Part shown: positions 45,957-58,100 of the stretch, piece after piece
How the letters are laid out: the number at the start of each line of letters is the position of its first letter
How positions within the stretch are numbered: position 1 is the stretch's first letter
Assembly (NCBI RefSeq): GCF_963576675.1
Contig: NC_088910.1
Location: 30,940,531 to 31,004,530 of the forward strand
DNA: 64,000 nt
Direction: 5' to 3'
Origin: Euphorbia lathyris
Lineage: Eukaryota; Streptophyta; Magnoliopsida; Malpighiales; Euphorbiaceae
The notes under the pieces: model-generated
What the model was told of the DNA's origin: nothing
Databases searched by the model: none
The model's input: only the letters and a program-made list of their open reading frames with translations
Position numbers and translations under genes: made by a program

Positions 45957-47645
45957 GAAGGAACTCCATGTCGAGCTAACCGACTATAAACTAGCGCTTC
46001 TTGGGAGGCAACCTAAGTTTGGATTACACTTTTTCTAGGTTTGTTTTTCTTTTTAATTCAATTATAGATTTCTGTTTTTAACTTTGGTTAGTAAGTTGTC
46101 TTCTCCACCCTAACTTTTTACACTCGTACTTTATGATTTGTGATGCAATGTTGGAACTTATTGCATATTTTTAGTGTGAGGAGGAGGGGTAGACAAACTT
46201 ACAAAAATTGTATAATTTTTAAATTTTTGTTGCGTCGTGTCTAGTTTAGTTCAGCGTTTTCGGGTTTTATTTATGTTTTTGCATGTTTAGGACCTAAAAC
46301 CGTGAACCTCCTTCGAATCTAAACTTCGTTATTTATCCTCGAGGACTGAGAACCGAAGCTAATATTGCATGACAACTAGTTTAGGTGTAAGACACAATCC
46401 TTGTATCTGTAAAAGCATGAGCTAAAGTTTGCATTTAGACCCTACTTTTGAAGAAATGCTAAAATCATTACTTAGGTAGATAACTTAAGAAGTGAAGGCA
46501 TGTGATGTTGAACTTGAGTTTGGGGAAAACTAGTAAACACAAAATTGAAACCCAAAGAATTGTGAGTTGAATTTGAGCCTAAGAGCGAACATCAAAAAGC
46601 TCTTTTTCTTGACATTTTTGTGTGAATGCTTTGACTTGTGGAAGATTACAGATTTTGCACCTAATACTGTGTTGAACCTACATGCAATGATTTGAGATGA
46701 TAAACGATGAAATCAGCCTCATTAGAATTAACCCTTTTTCTTTACCTTATTTTCTCTTTTTCATCCACTCTAGAAAGCCCCTTTGAGCCTATATTTTTGT
46801 AGTTTATAGATTTTTTTTTTCTTTCGTTCTAACCTATTTTTTTTGCAAACCACAACTTGGTTTGCTACTTAACCCAAAATTTTTGCAAAGCTCAAATTGA
46901 GCCTTTGTTTTCTTCTAGCGCTTTTTCTTTATTTATGGCATTATAGTAGCAAGCCAAAAGGCTAAGAAGTGAATGAGCATCACTATCCAAAAAAAAAGGG
47001 GGAAGAAGAGAAAAACAGAAAAAAAAAAGAGACGAACTAAAAGGGGAGAACTTCATCCCCCAGTTCTTTAAATCAAAACGTCTCAAGAAAACATCCCAAA
47101 AAGAGAATAATGGATGAATAAAAAGCTCAATCACTTCATATTTGCTAAAGCCATTTGAACTTTGTTTTTCTAGCGCTAGAACTATTAACCCTTGTTGTAC
47201 CTTTAACCCTCTAACCACATTACAACCCAAATTCGAGGCTGTTTTTGATATCATCGGAGTCATATAGCATAGTAGAGGACCTCGGATGAACGTGCAAAAT
47301 CAACGTAATCCTAAGCAAGAACATAAGCCGAGAGTAAACACTTTAGCCACCAAAATTGTGTGAAATGAGTGAACTACCTATGGTGAGGTGTTTTACTTAG
47401 CGATCCCCTCAAGCTCGTTTAATTGAACATGTGTCCTTTTGCTTAAAACTATAACCTATGATAATTGAAATGCGGCTTTTGGATATCGTGTCTCTACTTT
47501 GTATTTCCGAATGCATGTAATTATAGATGCTCGAAATTATGTCAAGCACCTAGTCAAACCGGGAGGTTTTCTAGCTTGCTTGTGATTGCGGGTTTAGTTT
47601 TTTAGTTTACTTGGGGACAAGTAAAGTTTTAAGTGCGAGGAGGCT
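45957..47645 (+). other. 3' non-coding region of inner element
   Basis: No coding frame. Sequence from about 46095 matches the complement of 42328-40777 in the outer element. A long pyrimidine/purine tract near 46990-47040 differs in length between copies. The purine-rich tract gtgcgaggaggct immediately precedes the 3' LTR and is the likely plus-strand primer. Confidence 0.8.
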
Positions 47646-49287
47646 TGATAGGGGTCAAAACCCCCTATCTTTGGGTACGGTTTTAGGACGGGTTTTAGCA
47701 TTATTTAGTTAATAAGCGAGCATTTCTCGCATTTAAATGCTTTTGTGTGAGTTAGTTAGGAATTGGAAACGTTTTATTTATTTTCCGTTGTTTAGGCTCG
47801 TTTTATGACCAATTTAGGCAATTACGGCCAAAATAGCATGCATAGTATAATTCCGTTATCTTTTGAAGCTAATTGGTCCGTCAAAAGTCGCACCAAACGA
47901 AGCGTTTGCTCAAAATAAGCGATTGGCGGGTCAATTTAGCCTTTGGACTAATGTTATCTGGAGTTTCTGTACATGCGCAGGTATAAGTTCGGACGAAAAA
48001 GGCATCGACGGCAGTCGACAAGCACACGGGGGCATACCGGGCAAGAATGCTCGACGAGCGGGCCTCCGTAGGCCATGCCTGCTCGGGCGAGCAGGATGCC
48101 TGCTCGGGCGAGCAGGATGCATGCTCGCCGAGCAGGGCACTGCTCGTCGCGAGTAGCGCCTGCTCGCTGAGCAGCTCGCCGAGCAGCTCGCCCTGCTCGG
48201 CGAGCAGACCTGCGGGAATTGGTCAAAAAGACCAATTCCGCCCCCACGATGCCACGACGGACCCCACGACTTTCTACCTGCATAAGGACACGAAAATAGG
48301 TCAAAAAGAGGGCCGAGCCACGCCTATAAATAGAGTTTTTCCAATGTAAATTAGTATCTTTCAATTTTGTAAATTATCTTAGCTTTCCCCTTGTAATTCC
48401 TCTCCATCTCCTCCATCTTCTTCGACTTCCATTGAAGCTCCTTCAAAGCTTTTTCTCGAGGAATTATCAAGGTCCGTCCTTAAGATTAAGTCGCCGACTG
48501 CAGAGTAAACAGGTTCCTTGAAAGGGATTTTTGTATCTCCTTTTATCTTTCCTTGTTTGTACTCTTTGATACAGTTGCCGAACTTAGCTTATTGTATCTT
48601 GTGACATTTATCTTCGCCTTTAATAATAATTTAGCTCTTGTTTTGTTCTATGATTATTTGTCTAATATATGTCTTACGCTTTATTCAATTGGTTTAACTC
48701 ATTCAAAAGCCCCAAAATCTAGTAGGCACGTATTGCGAGCTGAATCTGACCTAGTCAGAGCCTAGGAGATTGACGACCTCTTAGTTGATTAAGCGCCAAT
48801 TTACTGAGCCTTAGACCTAGTTTCGGCCTTAGGGAATCACGCGCTAGGAACCTCAGGAGGGTAAGTAGGGTTAATCGCCTTGAATACAAGTGACTCAAAT
48901 TAGGTTTTTATTCAATAGACCTAATAATCTATCTTCATTATTATCGTTCATACCATGTTCCTTCGGAATTGCATTAGTGAAAGATCAATTAGGAGTAGTT
49001 TAACTTAATTAGGGGTAGAGTAACTTAATTAGGCGTAGAATAACTTAGTTAGAATCAGATAACTTAGCTAGGATTAGTATAATTCAACCTAGCAGTAGAT
49101 TAACTGAAACAAACCAACTCAAAACCCCCTAAGCCTAGATAACATCTGAAACCGAGTAGCTCGATACTTGCAGAAATAAATCCTGTGGACGATAACCTAG
49201 ACTTAACCAGAAATTTATTACTTGATAACGACGGGGTACACTTATCCCTTAGTGAGTCTTCATCTCAGACTAGGTGAGGGCGCATCA
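47646..49287 (+). repeat. 3' LTR of inner element (1642 bp)
   Basis: Almost identical to 43172-44762. Most of the length difference comes from two extra 21-bp units (gcctgctcgggcgagcagga plus t) in the GC-rich array at about 48075-48120 and an extra GCTCGCCGAGCA unit near 48175. Scattered substitutions elsewhere indicate modest age. Confidence 0.95.
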
Positions 49288-49292
49288 GGTAC

Positions 49293-49679
49293 ACCGTTTA
49301 GTCTGAAAGAATGCTTACCACACCCCAAGGGTAGCTCTTTTCTCAAAGTGGTCAGAAATTCTACAGTGAGGTCGTAATACTCTAGGGTCCTTTTCGTGGC
49401 CAGTCTATGCCAACCGTGGAATTTTAGGACTTCATTGAAGTCCTTTTCTAGACCTATAGATGCCAGATATTTCTGATCAACAATGATTCGAGTGGCAAGG
49501 TCTTGCCTAGAAAACCACTGATATAACAGTCCATCTCGCTCATCTACCAATCCGAAAGGTGAGTTATACTTAGCTTGCAGGGTATCGCTGAATTCGACGT
49601 TAGAGTCGGCTTCATTGTCAACCGCGATCTTGCCCTTGCCTTTCCTTCCCATCGTACCTGAGAGATAGACCAAACGGAC
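49293..49679 (-). pseudogene. ATHILA ORF1-like protein, N-terminal part
   Basis: The frame starts MVYLSGTMGRKGKGKIAVDN (the second methionine, at MGRKGKG, is the more typical start). It contains YLASIGLEKDFNEVLKFHGW, then DLTVEFLTTL and KHSFRLNGVP, a pattern seen in Athila ORF1 proteins (globular domain before a LTLEFLSTL-like motif). It is cut at 49293 by the inner element and resumes in frame at 43166. Confidence 0.7.
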
Positions 49680-50530
49680 TAGTTAGAATCTTTTCATAAA
49701 CATAAACATAAACCTCCAAATCACCACTAAAGAGATAAAACCATAGTTTAGAAACTTAGGGACCAAAATCGTAAGCTTTCAGTCCCTAAGTAATTTCACC
49801 CGTAATTCTTAAATTCGTGCAAAATTAGAGGTGCCCAATGACTAAAATGTATTAAGAATGTGATATAGAACTCTATTGGTAAGTTGTCAACTATAAACTA
49901 AATAGTTGAACTTTGAGCTAAAATGGAGATTTTTCCCAAATTGAGCAATTTCTCCAAATTTTCACAAATTAAGAACAAAAATCATACCCAAATCACATAT
50001 TGATCATAATGTAACTATAAATTGCAAGAATATCAAGAATTAAAAGCAAGTAAAAGGTTATTTTAAGAAAAAAGATAAAAAAACCCAAAACTTAGGTTTT
50101 GTCCCAAATCCTAAAAATTAACACCCTAAACTAAAATCTAAACCTGGAAACATGTTAGAAATCAAAAATAGGTAAGAATACATACCTTAGTCGTTGAATT
50201 TGGGTTAGTATGGAGGATTTGGGGTTTAGGTTTTGTGAAAAGGAAAAAGAGAAGAAAAGAAAGAAAGAAGAAGTGAATAAAAAGAAAGAAGGAAAGGAAG
50301 AAGAAGATAAGGAAGGGGATGATGAGTCATCCCCTATCTTTATCTTTTTATTCCTTATTTTACATCTTACATTTTTTTTAGAGAGAGTATGGGGTGCAAA
50401 GCTTGACAATATATATAAAATATGAAATCAAAGATTAACAATCAAACTTAATCAAAACAAAAAGAATGGAAAAAAATTGCAGAAACAATTGTTCAAGCTT
50501 GAAATTAAACCGAGGAGAACTCGATTTCTC
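49680..50530 (-). other. Spacer between gag and ORF1 of outer element, where pol is missing
   Basis: In autonomous Athila elements roughly 4 kb of protease-RT-RNase H-integrase would lie here. Instead there are about 850 bp of AT-rich, non-coding DNA with a purine-rich tract (50235-50310) and a probable UTR. No RT, RNase H or integrase motif is visible on either strand. Confidence 0.75.
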
Positions 50531-50538
50531 CCCCTTAC

Positions 50539-52953
50539 TCAATCCTTTCTCAGGATCTTTGGATTCTTCTCCGTTGTGCTTGGGAGAGAACCCTGTGGCC
50601 TTTCTTGCCTGTCCCTATTGATCTGAGCTACTTGATTGCTCAAATCCTTGCAGAAAGCTTCATTGTTGGTAAGCCTATCCGAGATCTCCTTCAAAAGAGT
50701 AACCACCTCGTCAGATTCCTTAGGAGGTTGCATTGGCCCTTGATTCTGCTGTTGATATGGGGGCATGCCAAGCCCCTGATCTCTATGCTCCTGAACAAAA
50801 CCACTAGGGGGTCGAAGCACATTCTGATTTGAATTCCCGTAAGATAGGTTCGGGTGCTGAGGCCTCCTATAGTTGTTGTTGTTGTAGTAGGAGTTGTGGT
50901 TGTTGGGGTTGTAGTTGTTATAGTTCTGGTTGTACCTCGGCTGTCCCCCAACATAATTGACCATCTCCACCCCGTCTCCAGCGAAAGGGCTACCTGCCTG
51001 ACATTCCTTTCCATGGTGGTCGCCGCCACAGTGCACACAGGTGGGAGGTTGGCTGAATTTAGCCAACAGGACGTCCATCTTCCTACTTATATCCGCAACA
51101 CTCAGATTTTGTTCTTGTTCTTCCACAGCAAATACCCGCTGCCTTGTGGGGCCAGCGAGCTTCTGTTTTTGCCACTGCACACTTTACCTAGCCAGCTCAT
51201 TAATCATGTCATACGCCTCTGTTGCTGTCTTTCTGAACAAATCTCCACCCGTTGCGGAGTCTACAATAGCCCTGTTGGTGGGTGTCAATCCGTGGTAGAA
51301 GACGCTCACCAACTGATGCTTGGGTATGTCATGATGAGGGCACATGCGCAGCATCTTTCTGAATCGGGTCCAAGATGTATGGAGCGCCTCGTGCTCAGGT
51401 TGGTGAAAGAAGGTGATCTCTCCCCTGAGCATCGCTGTCTTCGAGGGAGGAAAGTAGTAGGACAAGAATTCCTTCTCCAATCCTGCCTAAGTCGTGATTG
51501 ATCCGGGCTCCAGTGTTCTCAGCCATTCCAGAGCTTGCCCAGTCAGAGAAAATGGGAACAACTTCAGCCTAGCAGCATCTTGAGGAACCCCATTTGTCCT
51601 TGCAGTGTCTGCGCACATCAGGAAGCGATCCAGATGATCATTCGGGCTCTCGTGTGCTTCCCCTCCAAACAGTCCGGTCTGTTGAATCAAGTGAATTATA
51701 CCGGACTTGATTTCGTATGTATTGGCCAGAATATTCGGAGCGGCAATGCCGGACCTATGCTCCTGAACAAAACCGCTAGGGGGTCGAAGCACATTCTGAT
51801 TTGAATTCCCGTAAGATAGGTTCGGGTGCTGAGGCCTCCTATAGTTGTTGTTGTTGTTGTAGGAGTTGTGGTTATTGGGGTTGTAGTTGTTATAGTTCTG
51901 GTTGTACCTCGGCTGTCCCCCAATATAATTGACCATCTCCACCCCGTCTCCAGCGAAAGGGCTACCTGCCTGACATTCCTTTCCATGGTGGTCGCCGCCA
52001 CAGTGCACACAGGTGGGAGGTTGGCTGAATTTAGCCAACAGGACGTCCATCTTCCTACTTATATCCGCAACACTCAGATTTTGTTCTTGTTCTTCCACAG
52101 CAAATACCCGCTGCCTTGTGGGGCCAGCGAGCTTCTGTTTTTGCCACTGCACACTTTACCTAGCCAGCTCATTAATCATGTCATACGCCTCTGTTGCTGT
52201 CTTTCTGAACAAATCTCCACCCGTTGCGGAGTCTACAATAGCCCTGTTGGTGGGTGTCAATCCGTGGTAGAAGACGCTCACCAACTGATGCTTGGGTATG
52301 TCATGATGAGGGCACATGCGCAGCATCTTTCTGAATCGGGTCCAAGATGTATGGAGCGCCTCGTGCTCAGGTTGGTGAAAGGAGGTGATCTCTCCCCTGA
52401 GCATCGCTGTCTTCGAGGGAGGAAAGTAGTAGGACAAGAATTCCTTCTCCAATCCTGCCCAAGTCGTGATTGATCCAGGCTCCAGTGTTCTCAGCCATTC
52501 CAGAGCTTGCCCAGTCAGAGAAAATGGGAACAACTTCAGCCTAGCAGCATCTTGAGGAACCCCATTTGTCCTTGCAGTGTCTGCGCACATCAGGAAGCGA
52601 TCCAGATGATCATTCGGGCTCTCGTGTGCTTCCCCTCCAAACAGTCCGGTCTGTTGAATCAAGTGAATTATACCGGACTTGATTTCGTATGTATTGGCCG
52701 GAATATTCGGAGCGGCAATGCCGGACAAATGCTGGTGTCGGTGCGGTGCCAGGATCTCACTCATCAGACGAGTGTCAGTTTCTGGCCCGGTGTTCTCAGT
52801 GTTCCGCTCATTGTTCCATTCATTGTCAGTCATCTTGATAGGCTCGATGATCTCATCTTGCTTCAGCTTTCCAATCTGTTTGCTCCTGCGAAGAGTACGT
52901 TCAAGTTCAGGGTTAAGAGGGACACACGGTATTCTTGCTGATCTTGTAGGCAT
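50539..52953 (-). pseudogene. Outer element gag, with internal 972-bp duplication
   Basis: A single frame runs from the ATG at 52953 (MPTRSARIPCVPLNPELERT) to the stop at 50539. It is interrupted by TAA at 52156-52158 and at the equivalent site in the second unit, and by a TAG near 51486. The gag core (LKLFPFSLTGQALEWLRTLE, YYFPPSK) is followed by a CVHCGGDHHGKEC knuckle and an Asn/Tyr-rich tail. The whole core-plus-knuckle block occurs twice because of the tandem duplication at 50783-52726. The C-terminus is KDLSNQVAQINRDRQERPQ. Confidence 0.88.
50783..52726. repeat. In-frame tandem duplication in gag, 2 x 972 bp
   Basis: Unit A 50783-51754 and unit B 51755-52726 are almost identical, with a small number of substitutions and no net indel. 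972 bp is 324 codons, so the gag frame is kept. The inner element and the unduplicated ends show that the ancestral gag had one unit. The duplicated protein block covers gag core, zinc knuckle and the start of the Asn-rich tail. Confidence 0.95.
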
Positions 52954-53035
52954 ACGCTGAGAAGGAATAAATACACGAAATAAATGAAAGCGGAAAGAAA
53001 ATTATACACATCATACAAGGTTACATGGTTTTGTA

Positions 53036-53430
53036 CAAGTATTGGTTTATATTGACAAATATAGATTGACGTACATGGTGCAAACTAGTAAAGATAAACA
53101 AGTATGTGTCAGAATATGAACAAATATAGATATAAGAGTATACAAGTACAAAACGGTATAAACAAGCACCGATAGACAAGTATAGATGAAGTTGACAAGT
53201 ATAAATACACGTTCGTATAAACGAATATAAACAAGCGTAAGTATAAACAAGTATGATTATTATACACAAGTATATATAAACAAGTATATATAAACAAGTA
53301 TAAACAATAAGTATAAACAAGTATCATGATTATAAACAAGTATATATAGACAATGATATGAACAAGTATAAGTATAAACAAATATAGTTATTATTGACAA
53401 GTATATATATACAAGTATAAATGATATTAA
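53036..53430. repeat. Degenerate acaagtata minisatellite in element leader
   Basis: Roughly 20-30 copies of an (a)acaagtata(ta)-type motif fill the leader between the primer site and gag. The inner element has only a short, degenerate counterpart at about 44870-44945 (complementary ttatacttgtt). It has no coding potential; frames through it are artefacts of the repeat. Confidence 0.85.
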
Positions 53431-53499
53431 CAAAGGTATTCACAATGAATACCTAAACTAACAAATTGACCTTTGGTTCGATATTGCAGAAGAAATAAG

Positions 53500-53517
53500 T
53501 CCCCGGCAACGGCGCCA
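53500..53517 (-). promoter_or_regulatory. Primer-binding site (tRNA-Asp) of outer element
   Basis: Complement reads tggcgccgttgccgggga, identical to the inner element site. It lies 6 bp inside the 5' LTR and fixes the minus-strand orientation of the outer element. Confidence 0.85.
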
Positions 53518-53523
53518 AAAACT

Positions 53524-55130
53524 TGATGCGCCTCACGGCGTTCGCTACCGCAAGGCTCACTAAGGGATAAGTTTACCCCGTCGTTATCAAGTAATAAATC
53601 TGGAAAGTCCAGGTATCGAATCCACAGGACTTATTTACCACAAGTATTGAACTACTCGGTCTCAGGTGTTATCTAGGCTTTGTGGGGTTTGAATTGGTTT
53701 TGATTAAGTTAATCTACTCCTAGGTTGAATTACGCTACTCCTAGCTAAGTTATCTAGTTCTAACTAAGTTATTCTACGCCTAATTAAGTTAAACTACTCC
53801 TAATTAAGTTAAACTACTCCTAATTGATCTTTCACTAATGCAATTACCCGAAGGAACATGGTATGAACGATAATAATGAGGTTAGGTTATTAGGTCTATT
53901 GATTAAAATCCTAATCTAAGTCACTTGTATTCAAGGAGATTAACACTACTTACCCTCCTGAAGTTCCTAGTGCGTGATTCCCTTGTAAGGCCGGAACTAG
54001 GTCTAAGGCTCAGCAATTTGGGCTTAATCAACTAAGAGGTCGTCAATCTCCTAGGCTCTGACTAGGTCAAATTCAGCTCACAATATGTGCCTACTCGATT
54101 TTGGGGCTTTTGAATGAGTTAAACCAATTGAATAAAGCGTAAGACAAAGATTAAACAAACAATCATAGAACAAAACAAGAGCTAAAATATTATTAAAGAT
54201 GAAGAACAATGTCACAGGATACAATTAGCCTAGGATTCATAGACTGTATCAAAGAGTAAAAACAAGGAAAAGTAAAAGGAGATACGAAAATCCCTTTCAA
54301 GGAACCTGTCTACTCTGCAATCGGCTTCTTAGGTCTTAAGGACGGACCTTGAATATTCCTCGAGAACAGCTTTGAATGAGCTTCAATGGAGGTTGATGAA
54401 GATGGAGGATATGGAGAGGAAATTCAAGGGGAAAGCTAAAGTAATTTACAAATAATGAAAGATGCCTAATTTACATTGGAAAAATCCTATTTATAGACGC
54501 GGTTCGGGCCCTCTTCTTGACCTAATTCGTGTCCTTATGCGTGTAGGAAGTCGTGGGGTCCATCGTGGCATCGTGTGGGCGGAATTGGTCTTTTTGACCA
54601 ATTCCCGCAGGTCTGCTCGCCGAGCAGGCAATGCCTGCTCACGACGAGCAGGCCACCAGAGGGCCTACTCGGTGAGCAAGCACAGCCTGCTCGGCGAGCT
54701 GGCCTGCGAAGGCCAGTTCGTCGAGTAGTCTAGCCCGATGCGCTCCCGCGCGGTCGCTGAAATGCCAATTACGTGTCTTTTCGCCAGAACTTATCCCTGC
54801 GCATGCACAAAAACTCCAAACAACATTAGTCCAAAGGCTAAATTGACCCGCCAATCGCTTATTTGAGCAAACGCTTCGTTTGGTGCGACTTTTGACGGAT
54901 CAATTAGCTTCAAAAGATAACGGAATTATTAGATGCATGCCAATTTGGCTGTATTTGCCTAAATTGAGCACAAAATGAGCCTAAACAGCGAAAAGTAAAT
55001 AAAACATTTCCAATTTCTAACTAACTCACACAAAAGCATTTAAATGCGAGAATTGCTCGCTTATTAACCAAATAACACTAAAACCCGTCCTAAAACCGTA
55101 CCCAAAGATAGGGGTTTTTGACCCCTATCA
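53524..55130 (-). repeat. 5' LTR of outer element (1607 bp)
   Basis: Paired with 39119-40776. In sense orientation it has the terminal hairpin, a GC array (plus 54614-54725, smaller than in the 3' LTR), the gaccaattcc hairpin (near 54588-54607) and a TATA (54488-54496). It ends GCGCATCA next to the primer site. Confidence 0.95.
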
Positions 55131-55135
55131 AACGC

Positions 55136-58100
55136 AGCAGAGGAACTCCCCTGTTTGTGGAAGAAAGGCTGGACAGAGGTTTGGTCTCGTCTTCTTGGCA
55201 GGCTCAATTCCCAAATGCAAGTCTCTCCAGTATATCCTTCTCATCATCAGATCACCTACCACTCCTACTGCAAATCACGCCCGCTCCAGTAAGACCCTCT
55301 CGGAACCACACATTTCGTTTTGAAAATTGCTGGCTTCAGGACCCTGATTTTGTTGATACGGTTATTCACTCCTGGAACGCTCACCCGAGTCTGCATTTCC
55401 TTGACAAAATTAATGAGTGTCGTTCCGCAATGGGAAAATGGGGATCGCAGTTCAGAAGACAGTTCTCATCAAGACTCCAATCTGCTAAAGCAAAGCTCCA
55501 TCAGGCCCTCAATTACCCGACTGCACATTCACACTCTGATATTATTCATAGTCATTCTGAGCTTCATCAAATTCTTGAGCAAGAGCATTCATATTGGCAG
55601 CAAAGGGCCAAACAAAACTGGCTTAAGCATGGCGACAGGAACAGCAGATTCTTCCATTCACAGGCATCGCATAGGAAGAAAATTAACCGAATTCACAAGC
55701 TACAGATTTCCGACGGATCATGGGCTGAGTCTGACCATGCAATCCAACTTGAGGTACAATCTTACTATGAACAGCTCTTCTCCCCAAGGGCAGACAGCCC
55801 CGTCATTGATGTTAGTATGAAGCCCTTCTGAGGCCTTTTGTTCTTGCTGAATTTACAAAGGCAATTTTTGAAATGCAAGCAGACAAATCACCTGGTCCGG
55901 ACGGTCTTAACCCGGGATTTTTCCAAAAATTCTGGCATATCATTGGCCCGGAAGTGTTTAACATTGGAGTGTCATGGCTCAAATCCGGTCTCTTCCCTGC
56001 TGACATTACTCTAACCAACTTAATTCTCATCCCAAAAACTGACTCCCCTGTCAGAATTGGCGACTTCCGCCCCATTGCTCTTTGTAATGCAATCTATAAG
56101 ATCATCTCCAAAGTCCTAGCAAACCGGTTAAAAGGCATTCTTCCAAGCTTAATTTCTGAAGAGCAATCAGCTTTCGTCCCGAGTAGGTCCATCATCGACA
56201 ATATTATCTCTGCCTTTGAAACTATTCACTCTATGCGGTGCAAAAAGAAAGGAAAGCTGGGGTCAATTGCTGTAAAAATAGATATACGAAAAGCTTTCGA
56301 CAGTGTCAGATTGTCCTATCTCGAAGCAATGTTGAGGAAATTGGGGTTTGATGAGCGCTGGACACGATGGATGATGCTGTGTATGTCATCTGTTACCTAT
56401 TACGTATCCGTCAATGGAGAGAAAGTCGGCCCAATAACACCTAGCAGAGGTATCAGGCAGGGAGACCCTCTACCTCCATACCTCTACATTATTTGCGCAG
56501 AGGGTCTATCATCACTGCTAAAACAGGCTCAGAGCTCAGCTTTGCTCACGGGTTGCCAGGTATCTAGTACTGCTCCACTTCTCACTCATCTACTATTTGC
56601 CGACGATTGTCTTCTGTTCTGTGGCGCCACGGAGGGGGAGGCTGTTGCCTTAAAAACGGTTTTGAGCCATTATGAGTCTCTTTCTGGACAGGCTATCAAT
56701 TTTCAAAAATCAAGCATATTCTTTAGTAGCAAGATTTCCGATGAAGTAAAACTGTCCCTAAAGAACTGTTTAGGCATCTCTGAAGCTCTTGACATGAGCC
56801 GCTACCTTGGCCTGCCCGCCCTTGTTAGCCGAAATAAACGCTCTTTGTTTGGGTACCTGAAGAATAGACTTTGGCACCGCCTCTTTGGTTGGCATGGCAA
56901 GCTCCTATCCCAAGCCGAAAAAGAGATTTTACTGAAGTCCATTGCCCAAGCTATTCTGACCTACTGCATGAGCACCTTTATGCTCCCTACCTCCCTTTGT
57001 GATGAACTTCAGTGCATGATGAATTCCTTCTGGTGGGGTTCGCACCCGGACGGTAAGAAAAGAATACACTGGGCTTCTTGGGATAAACTCTATAATAGGA
57101 AAGACCAAGGAGGAATGGGCTTCCGACACCTTCAATCTCAATCTTTCAATATTGCTATGTTAACAAAACAAGCTTGGGCTCTTGTCAAAAATCCAGACGC
57201 TTTGTTTTGTCGTATTATCAAAGCTAAATACTATCCTAACGGGGATTTTTTATCATCAAGGGTTGGATATAATCCTAGCATGATCTGGCGTAGCATCTGG
57301 AATGCGAGAGAGAATCTGTCTCGTGGTTTAATATGGAAAATTGGTAATGGTAGAGCTGTAAAGGTCTGGTCTGATCCATGGTTAAAGGCCGCGCCAAACT
57401 TTAAAATCTGCTCGCCCCTTGATCCCGGTTCTGAATTCCTAAGGATTGCTGACCTCAAAATTGATGAGACTGGTGAGTGGAATTTACCTCTTATTTCATC
57501 CCTATTTGCTGATGCTGATATATCTGACATACTTGCAACCTATCCGGGTAATCCTGATTATGAGGACCAACTTGTGTGGAATTTCGACAAAAAAGGCCTG
57601 TTTACTGTCAAATCGGCATATCGTACTGCTTGGGATTCTGCTTTCGAGGGTGAAGCCGCATCGGATCCACAAACCTGGACAAAAGTTTGGAATATGCCAA
57701 TTCCGCCAAAAGTTAAAGTGTTTATTTGGCGCCTCTGTTGCAATTTTTTACCACTCAAGGACACCCTCCAAGCCAAAGGCGTCACCATCGACTGCGCCTG
57801 TAGTCTTTGCCCTGAGGACATTGAGCACTCAATGCACGTCTTCATCGACTGTGACTATGCTAGGAATTTCTGGGCCCGAATGGCGATCTCCACTCTTGCC
57901 TCAAATGCTGATCATTTTACCGAATGGTTTGAGGGCCTCCTTAGCTCTTTACCTTTGCGGGACTCCTCTTTACTTTGCGTAGGCTTATGGGAGCTTTGGC
58001 GTCAAAGGAATGCCCGCCTGTGGAACAAACAGCCCCTTCCCAGTCACGTTGCTGCCCCTCTTTGCACCAGTCTCCTTGATCAAGTTCTTTCTATATCAGC

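Larger units (their letters stand above)
43172..49287 (+). mobile_element. Inner Athila-like element, deleted non-autonomous relative
   Basis: Perfect 5-bp duplication ggtac at 43167-43171 and 49288-49292. LTRs are 43172-44762 and 47646-49287, with a tRNA-Asp primer site at 44769-44786. The 2.9-kb interior holds only a C-terminal gag portion (44994-45956) and the family 3' non-coding region. It lacks the gag core, the zinc knuckle, pol and ORF1, so it must be mobilised in trans. It lies in the ORF1-like frame of the outer element in opposite orientation. Confidence 0.95.
39119..55130 (-). mobile_element. Outer Athila-like LTR retrotransposon without pol
   Basis: Perfect 5-bp duplication aacgc at 39114-39118 and 55131-55135. 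LTRs lie at 53524-55130 (5') and 39119-40776 (3'), sense orientation TGATAGGGG...GCGCATCA. A tRNA-Asp primer site follows the 5' LTR. Minus-strand content is leader repeats, gag (52953-50539), a spacer, an ATHILA ORF1-like frame (49679-49293 and 43166-42329) and a 1.5-kb 3' non-coding region. I find no protease, RT, RNase H or integrase. A related plus-strand element is inserted at 43172-49287; without it the native length is about 9.9 kb. Confidence 0.92.

Noticed and set aside
50854..51501. 215-residue plus-strand frame and its twin at 51826-52473
   Set aside because: Antisense to the gag gene. The VVVVVG tract is the complement of the Asn codons in gag, and the twin arises from the tandem duplication.
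53021..53381. Three overlapping minus-strand frames rich in Tyr/Ile/Leu that look like membrane proteins
   Set aside because: Translations of the acaagtata minisatellite in all three frames.
55320..55820. 166-residue plus-strand frame in the LINE
   Set aside because: Alternate frame of LINE ORF2; the domain-bearing frame is the one starting at 55136.
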